A stretch of DNA of 26,331 nt. Origin: JAWVFN01 sp963696625. Lineage in GTDB: Bacteria > Actinomycetota > Thermoleophilia > Solirubrobacterales > 70-9. A program made the position numbers and the translations under genes. Below are positions 22,579 to 26,331 of the stretch, piece after piece (the stretch's first letter is position 1; the number at the start of each line of letters is the position of its first letter). The notes below the pieces were generated by a model that did no database searches, was not told the DNA's origin, and was given only the letters and a program-made list of their open reading frames with translations. The stretch covers positions 1-26,331 of the forward strand of contig CAVOKZ010000049.1 of NCBI GenBank assembly GCA_963696625.1, read 5' to 3'.

Positions 22579-23159
22579 CAACCCTCCCGCCAGGGCCGTG
22601 CGGGTCGGCCTCGGCGGGGGTGGGACTGCGCGTAGAGAAGGGCTGCCTCGAACGCCTCGCGCGGAATGTCCGGGTAGTCCTCCCGGAGGTCCTCGATCGA
22701 GTCACCGCGCTCAATCCGCCTGGCGACGGCTCGCACAGGCAGCCGGGTCCCCACGATCACTGGGTCGCCCCCCATGACGGCGGGGTTCGACTCGATGAAC
22801 CGCTCGCGGCTCTCGCCGTAGCGATCGAGCTGCTTGGCGATGGCGCGAATGTGGTCGCCGGGACGAAGCACGATGAGGTCACCGAGCAAGAGCTCCTCGG
22901 TCTTGCTCGAGATACGAGGCCTGATCTCGTGAACCCAGCGCCGGATCTCCCGCTTGGTCTTCTTCTGCAGCGGGAGACCGGCGTTTCCGATCAGCGCGAT
23001 CGCGAGCACGTCGTCGCCCTCCAAGAGGGTGGCTGCTTTGTATCGCCGCACCCTGACCACCTTCTCCTCGATCGCCTTGTCGACAGTCTTCAGCGAGACA
23101 TCAGCGAGCACGGCGGCTTCGCGGCGGGTGAACAGGTCCGGTTTCGTCTTGGTCGGCAT
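22578..23159 (-). CDS. DUF433 antitoxin with an N-terminal DNA-binding domain
   Basis: The 193-residue protein starts at ATG 23157-23159 with AAGGGA seven bases before it. Residues 8-45 look like a MerR/excisionase-type helix-turn-helix (LFTRREAAVLADVSLKTVDKAIEEKVV). Residues 125-180 are the DUF433 domain (NPAVMGGDPVIVGTRLPVRAVARRI, IEDLREDYPDIPREAFEAALLYAQ). DUF433 proteins are usually only about 75-110 residues. The extended form with its own DNA-binding part probably represses its promoter, where a palindrome overlaps the start of transcription. It is followed without a gap by the toxin gene. The middle section (70-125) is basic and I assign no domain to it. Confidence 0.83.
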   Translation of the reverse strand: MPTKTKPDLFTRREAAVLADVSLKTVDKAIEEKVVRVRRYKAATLLEGDDVLAIALIGNAGLPLQKKTKREIRRWVHEIRPRISSKTEELLLGDLIVLRPGDHIRAIAKQLDRYGESRERFIESNPAVMGGDPVIVGTRLPVRAVARRIERGDSIEDLREDYPDIPREAFEAALLYAQSHPRRGRPARPWREG

Positions 23160-23165
23160 AATCAA

Positions 23166-23186
23166 TCCCTTATTAGGGACACTTTA
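23166..23186 (-). promoter_or_regulatory. Promoter and likely operator of the DUF433/DUF5615 pair
   Basis: On the minus strand TAAAGT (23181-23186) fits a -10 box. Two bases later comes the inverted repeat TCCCT-AATA-AGGGA (23166-23179), which covers the expected transcription start and the ribosome binding site. This is the usual layout for antitoxin autorepression. No good -35 box is seen. Confidence 0.5.
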
Positions 23187-23281
23187 TCAGCAGAACCAAC
23201 CGCACGGGGAACTTGGCGGGACCAGGTCGTGTCATGCCGTGCACAGCCGGGCGGTAGACAGCCTCGGTGCCCTCCCAATCC

Positions 23282-23331
23282 GTTGCCCCGTTCTTCGTAC
23301 GAAAACTGGGTGTTGCCCCATCCGTTGCCCC
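23282..23331. repeat. Three GTTGCCCC direct repeats
   Basis: GTTGCCCC occurs at 23282-23289, 23312-23319 and 23324-23331; the first and third are part of a longer ATCCGTTGCCCC. They lie between the tRNA fragment and the DUF433 promoter in a gene-free stretch (about 23187-23380) that is less GC-rich than its surroundings. Direct repeats of this kind next to an attachment site can be integrase arm sites. Confidence 0.5.
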
Positions 23332-23380
23332 TGCTCACTATTCGTAAGTCCCGAGAGGCCGCAAACGGCTTGGTTCCTAA

Positions 23381-23420
23381 TGGCGAGGACCGGAATCGAA
23401 CCGGTGACACCACGATTTCC
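23381..23420 (-). other. tRNA 3'-end fragment, probable attachment-site scar
   Basis: On the minus strand ACCGG-TTCGATT-CCGGT is a perfect T arm (23389-23405), followed by CCTCGCC and A, which fit the acceptor 3' strand and the discriminator base. The preceding bases cannot be folded into a D arm and anticodon arm, and the matching GGCGAGG 5' acceptor strand is missing. Only the last 40 or so bases of a tRNA gene are therefore present. Such fragments remain where an integrative element has recombined into a tRNA gene. The tRNA type cannot be fixed. Confidence 0.6.
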
Positions 23421-23438
23421 AGATAGCGCGTTCATCCA

Positions 23439-23833
23439 TCAGCTCCGGATCTGAGCCCGCGCCCAGTCACCAAGCCCATGAATCAGCTGAACCGTGGCTT
23501 CGCGATCGAGTGCGTCTGTATCGAGAACCTCGTTGTAGCGGAGCGGTACGGCGAACTGAGTCAGAGCAATCAGGTCGTCGGAGTTCGCCGGCCCGTCACC
23601 GCCGTCGGCGGTAGCGAGATCGATGAGACGGAGGATGTCGTGAGTCTTCTCGAACCGGCGACCCCGGTGGACGATGACTGCCTTGAGCCATTTCTCGGCG
23701 GCCTGCTGAGCATGGAACCCAACGATGCTGTCGGCTATCTGCTCGTTCGGGCGAGCTCTTGTAGAGCGGTCGCGTCTTCGCCTGCCTTGGCCGAGAGGAC
23801 CCGCGCCAGCTCGGCAGAGTCACCCTCGGGCAA
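23439..23833 (-). pseudogene. HEPN-domain toxin gene with a single-base frameshift
   Basis: Directly after the nucleotidyltransferase, translation from TTG 23831-23833 gives MPEGDSAELARVLSAKAGEDATALQELAR and then hits a stop at 23735-23737. In the next frame the protein continues NEQIADSIVGFHAQQAAEKW, then LKAVIVHRGRRFEKTHDIL, and ends at the stop 23439-23441. FHAQQAAEKWLKAV is the core of HEPN (PF05168) proteins, and the basic R-x4-H in RFEKTH is a candidate RNase motif. One base inserted near 23745-23755 would restore about 131 residues, normal for HepT. The toxin of this MNT/HEPN pair thus appears inactivated, or the read has an indel. It overlaps the antitoxin gene by 14 bases. Confidence 0.78.
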
Positions 23834-24140
23834 GTACGCGTCCCTCGGTCAGGGCCTCGTGAATCATGGACCCCGGGACATGACCCCACTTCTCGACCTG
23901 GCGGGTACCGACCACGTGGAGATCGATTGGAACTCCCAGATCGCCGAGCGCGCGACGAAGGCGTACGAACTCTCGGCTCTGATTGGGGATCGTCGACTTA
24001 GCCTCGATTACGAGGATGTCCAGGTCGCTAGAGGCTTGGGCTTGATCCTGGGCGCGCGAACCGAAGACGATCACGTCAGCACCGGGTGCAGCCGTCCTTA
24101 GACGGCGGGTTGCCTCGGCGATCAGTGCCTCATTAGTCAT
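23820..24140 (-). CDS. MNT-domain nucleotidyltransferase antitoxin (MntA-like)
   Basis: The 106-residue protein starts at ATG 24138-24140 (MTNEALIAEATRRL). The nucleotidyltransferase motif reads FGSRAQDQAQASSDLDILVIE, with GS and the DxD metal ligands. The common ARG after GS is RAQ here. It ends WGHVPGSMIHEALTEGRVLARG, the normal tail of this group. In MntA/HepT systems the enzyme transfers AMP onto the HEPN toxin to silence it; the partner gene overlaps it here but is frameshifted. A related copy lies at 21639-21911, and both share CGCTACCGT just before the start, possibly a common -10 element. Confidence 0.82.
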   Translation of the reverse strand: MTNEALIAEATRRLRTAAPGADVIVFGSRAQDQAQASSDLDILVIEAKSTIPNQSREFVRLRRALGDLGVPIDLHVVGTRQVEKWGHVPGSMIHEALTEGRVLARG

Positions 24141-24245
24141 TGCCACGGTTACGGTAGCGGGGGGCTGCGAGGTCAAGCGGCGGACGCCCTCCTGTGCCAC
24201 CGCGAGAACCGAAATGGACCGATTGCACAGGTTCTCCGAGCTGCC

Positions 24246-24515
24246 TCAGGCGTCTCGCGGAGCTGCACATGGTTCGGGCTTCACCACGAAGCAATCCAGG
24301 TCGACCCCGAGTTCGGTCATCACCTTCGCGGCGGCGTGATGCTCGGATTTGGCCAATAGTTCGAGGCAGACCTCGGCAGGGTCGTCGGCATAGCCGATGA
24401 ATGCGTTCCCCGTCCCCCAGGCCCGCTTCCAGTAGGTCGCTGCAGCGGGCCACGCACGGAAGAGGCGGATGCCGGCGGCATCGGCCCGGCTTTGGCTCTC
24501 GGGCGTCCATTCCAT
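24246..24515 (-). CDS. Small Clp-N-like protein
   Basis: The 89-residue protein starts at ATG 24513-24515. Residues 45-80, EVCLELLAKSEHHAAAKVMTELGVDLD, match the pattern of a Clp N-terminal repeat (LLxLL-x5-AAxVLxxLGVDL), the segment by which ClpA/C-type ATPases hold adaptors and substrates. The first part (RAWPAAATYWKRAWGTGNAFIGYADDP) is unlike the usual first repeat. It could be a half-domain adaptor or a fragment of a larger gene. Neighbours are mobile and toxin-antitoxin genes. Confidence in coding is fair; the family call is tentative. Confidence 0.5.
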   Translation of the reverse strand: MEWTPESQSRADAAGIRLFRAWPAAATYWKRAWGTGNAFIGYADDPAEVCLELLAKSEHHAAAKVMTELGVDLDCFVVKPEPCAAPRDA

Positions 24516-24636
24516 CTCTAGCCGCGTCGCGAACCACAGGCACTCTGAAGATCCTCGGGGCCTTCCACCAAGCTACGACTTCCTGCGGGCACCCAGCGGG
24601 ACACCCGGTCCTGGCAGCGCACTCGATTAGCTGAAC

Positions 24637-24897
24637 TCATGAGTATCCGCTTTGCTCAGGCTGCGGCATGAGAGGTGATCTCGCGATAGGTGCTCGGCTG
24701 GTGAACCGCCCCGAGTCCGAGCAGGGTCTGAACGCGGCCATCGGCGTGCGCCGGCGGTTGTGGCGGAAGACGAACTCGTCGAGGTAGACCGGCAGATGCT
24801 TGGCGGAGGCTCTCCGGTGCGTGCCCAGAAGCCAGGTCTGAAGGTTGGAGAGGGCGCGGTGGGCACGCGGCAGGATCACCTTGCGGGAGGCTGCCCG
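24637..24897 (-). pseudogene. IS1595-family transposase, C-terminal fragment
   Basis: The minus-strand frame ending at 24637-24639 reads SRKVILPRAHRALSNLQTWL, then LGTHRRASAKHLPVYLDEFV and FRHNRRRTPMAAFRPC. This matches the end of ISXO2/IS1595-type DDE transposases, where LPRVHRVISNLKTWLLGTH and HLxxYLxEFxFRxNRR are typical. Everything upstream is cut off at the IS256-type element, whose end lies at about 24900. The remaining transposase would have to be beyond the right edge of the window if it survives. Confidence 0.75.
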
Positions 24898-24905
24898 AAA
24901 ATCTG

Positions 24906-24919
24906 TGTGTGAGGTCGGG
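24906..24919. repeat. Left terminal inverted repeat of the IS256-type element
   Basis: TGTGTGAGGTCGGG; its exact reverse complement is at 26304-26317, outside the other end of the transposase gene. Confidence 0.85.
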
Positions 24920-24941
24920 CTGGTTGGTTCATCGATCGTAG

Positions 24942-26213
24942 TCAGTCGGGCATCCGCTCCCCGAAGTGGATCTTCAGCGCTCTGCGCGCCGCGGTCCAGT
25001 TGTAGGTCGTGCGCCACTTCGCCTCGGCCCGGATGATCGCCAGGTAGATCAGCTTGGTGGCGGCCTGCTCGTCGGGGAAGTGCCCGCGGGTCTTGATCGC
25101 CTTGCGGATCTGGCGGTTCAGGTTCTCGATCGCGTTGGTCGTGTAGACCACCCGGCGCAGGTCGGCCGGCAGGGCCAGGAAGGGGACGATCAGCTCCCAG
25201 CGCGCCCGCCAGGACTCGCCGATCATCGGGTAGCGCTCGCCCCAGCGCTCTTCGAACGCAGTGAGCTCGGCCTCGGCGGCCTCGGCGTTGGGGGCGGTGT
25301 AGATCGGCTTCAGGTCCCGGGCCACGGCCTTTCGCTCCTTGAAGGAGACGTATCTCATCGAGGCGCGGATCTGGTGGACGATGCAGCTCTGCACCCAGGT
25401 CCTGGGGAAGACCGCCTCGATCGCCTCGGGAAAGCCCGAGAGCCCGTCGACGCAGCTGATCAGCACGTCGCGGACCCCGCGCTGGTGGAGGTCGTTGAGC
25501 ACCGCCAGCCAGAACTTGGCGCCCTCTGACTCCTGCCACCAGATCCCGAGCGTCTCGCGCTCGCCCTCGAGGTTGACCCCGACCGCCAGGTAGCAGGCGC
25601 GGTTGGTAACCGAGCGGTCCTCTTTGACCTTGACCACCAGGGCGTCGAGGCAGAGCACCGGGTAGACCTCATCCAGTGGCCGCGAGCGCCACTCGGCGAC
25701 GTCGTCGAGCACCGCGTCGGTGATCCGCGAGACCTGGTCGCGCCCGATCCGGGCCCCGTAGAGCTCGGAGAGCTGGTCGGAGATCTCGCGGACGCTGAGC
25801 CCGCCGGCGTAGAGGGCGATGATCTTCTCGTCGAGGCCGGCGAGCCGGGTCTGGCGCTTGGCGACGAGCTTGGACTCGAAGCTGCCCTCGCGGTCGCGGG
25901 GCGTCCCGATCGCCACGTCGCCGACCTCGGTCGCCAGCGTCTTCGGGGTCGAGCCGTTTCGGTGATTGCCGCCGGGGCCGCGCTCACCGGGCGGGTAGCC
26001 CAGGTGCTCGGAGAGCTCGGCGCCGAGCGCGGTCTCGATCACCCGCCCGGCAAGCTGGGTGATGAGGCCGCCCGGGCCGGTGATCTCCTCGGGCCCGAGG
26101 CCCTCGAGGGCCTCGTCGAGGGCGTCTTCGGGCAGCAGCTCGGCGAGCCGCTCGCGCGCGGCCAAGCCGGGCTCGCTCTGGTCGGTCTTCGTCGTCTTGT
26201 CTGTCTTCGGCAT
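24942..26213 (-). CDS. IS256-family (mutator-type) transposase
   Basis: The 423-residue protein cuts and joins the ends of its insertion sequence by DDE chemistry. The N-terminal part contains ELSEHLGYPPGERGPGGNHRNG, typical of the family. Candidate catalytic residues are the Asp in VLCLDALVVKV, the Asp in ISCVDGLSGFPEAI and the Glu in TTNAIENLNRQIRK; the last motif is a family hallmark. CIVHQIRASMRYVSFKERKAV lies between them. The frame is complete and undamaged, so the element could be active. It starts at ATG 26211-26213 and the inverted repeats lie outside it on both sides. Confidence 0.96.
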   Translation of the reverse strand: MPKTDKTTKTDQSEPGLAARERLAELLPEDALDEALEGLGPEEITGPGGLITQLAGRVIETALGAELSEHLGYPPGERGPGGNHRNGSTPKTLATEVGDVAIGTPRDREGSFESKLVAKRQTRLAGLDEKIIALYAGGLSVREISDQLSELYGARIGRDQVSRITDAVLDDVAEWRSRPLDEVYPVLCLDALVVKVKEDRSVTNRACYLAVGVNLEGERETLGIWWQESEGAKFWLAVLNDLHQRGVRDVLISCVDGLSGFPEAIEAVFPRTWVQSCIVHQIRASMRYVSFKERKAVARDLKPIYTAPNAEAAEAELTAFEERWGERYPMIGESWRARWELIVPFLALPADLRRVVYTTNAIENLNRQIRKAIKTRGHFPDEQAATKLIYLAIIRAEAKWRTTYNWTAARRALKIHFGERMPD

Positions 26214-26303
26214 CTGGTTGGGGTTCCTATCCCGGTCGGCCGCCCCGATCCCGCTTCGCCCTACGGGCTTCGCGGGATCGGATCAGCCGACCGTAGTGGT
26301 TGC

Positions 26304-26317
26304 CCCGACCTCACACA
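26304..26317. repeat. Right terminal inverted repeat of the IS256-type element
   Basis: CCCGACCTCACACA, the exact reverse complement of 24906-24919. Confidence 0.85.
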
Positions 26318-26331
26318 GAAGATCGGACAGA

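Larger units (their letters stand above)
24901..26320 (-). mobile_element. IS256-family insertion sequence
   Basis: The element consists of one transposase gene flanked by inverted repeats. The best matching ends share 14 exact bases (24906-24919 and 26304-26317), with weak similarity reaching a few bases further out (ATCTG versus ATCTTC). Its exact limits and target duplication cannot be fixed because the window ends within about 14 bases of the right repeat. It has cut an IS1595-type transposase gene. The length of about 1.4 kb is normal for the family. Confidence 0.85.

Noticed and set aside
23162..23435. Short minus-strand frames with GNRGVTGSIPV
   Set aside because: This peptide is the translation of a tRNA T arm, a common false gene; the tRNA fragment explains it.
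23381..23460. A complete tRNA gene
   Set aside because: Only the T arm and acceptor 3' strand can be built; no D arm, no pairable anticodon arm and no 5' acceptor strand follow on either side.
23478..24101. A 207-residue plus-strand frame
   Set aside because: It is the complement of the MNT/HEPN region, and the minus strand gives clear family motifs while this frame gives none.

Overview
The window is a GC-rich stretch from an actinobacterium. The naturally fused PafBC regulator, the InhA-type enoyl reductase, the AccD-containing type II fatty acid operon and the start codons sitting 6-8 bases behind TAnnnT boxes (leaderless transcripts) all fit Actinomycetota. A deep lineage such as Thermoleophilia/Solirubrobacterales is my guess; the sequence alone does not prove it. 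Nearly every gene lies on the minus strand, so transcription runs from right to left.

Positions 1-7150 hold a probable six-gene minus-strand run: a penicillin-acylase family Ntn hydrolase with one frameshift, a PPOX/F420-type flavin protein, a secreted clan GH-A glycosidase, then rmlA, rmlD and the start of rmlB (dTDP-L-rhamnose synthesis). A decayed OmpR-type response regulator lies just upstream. Positions 7190-11870 hold an MBL-fold hydrolase, the fused PafBC DNA-damage regulator, a YhaM-like OB-fold/HD exonuclease and, divergently, an SDR-fold protein that lacks both the catalytic Ser and Tyr.

Positions 11990-21370 hold a compact fatty acid synthesis operon, read fabD-fabH-fabG-acpP-fabF-accD-SGNH hydrolase-MaoC dehydratase-fabI. 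All junctions overlap except fabG-acpP. It has no fabZ, so the MaoC protein is the obvious dehydratase candidate. An SGNH hydrolase sits between accD and the MaoC gene. A GAF sensor kinase and a NarL-type response regulator, joined by an ATGA overlap, lie directly upstream. Between them and fabD are G6/C6 tracts that can fold in two mutually exclusive ways.

Positions 21370-26331 look like an accessory island. It has two paralogous MNT nucleotidyltransferases, one followed by a HEPN toxin gene broken by a single-base frameshift, and a DUF433/DUF5615 toxin-antitoxin pair with a likely operator. It also has a 43-bp tandem duplication with a decaying tail, a tRNA 3'-end fragment that looks like an attachment-site scar, three GTTGCCCC direct repeats, a small Clp-N-like protein, and an IS256-family element inserted into an IS1595-family transposase remnant. 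I see no integrase and no obvious defence operon. The most unusual coherent unit is the FAS operon with its embedded SGNH hydrolase and upstream two-component system.
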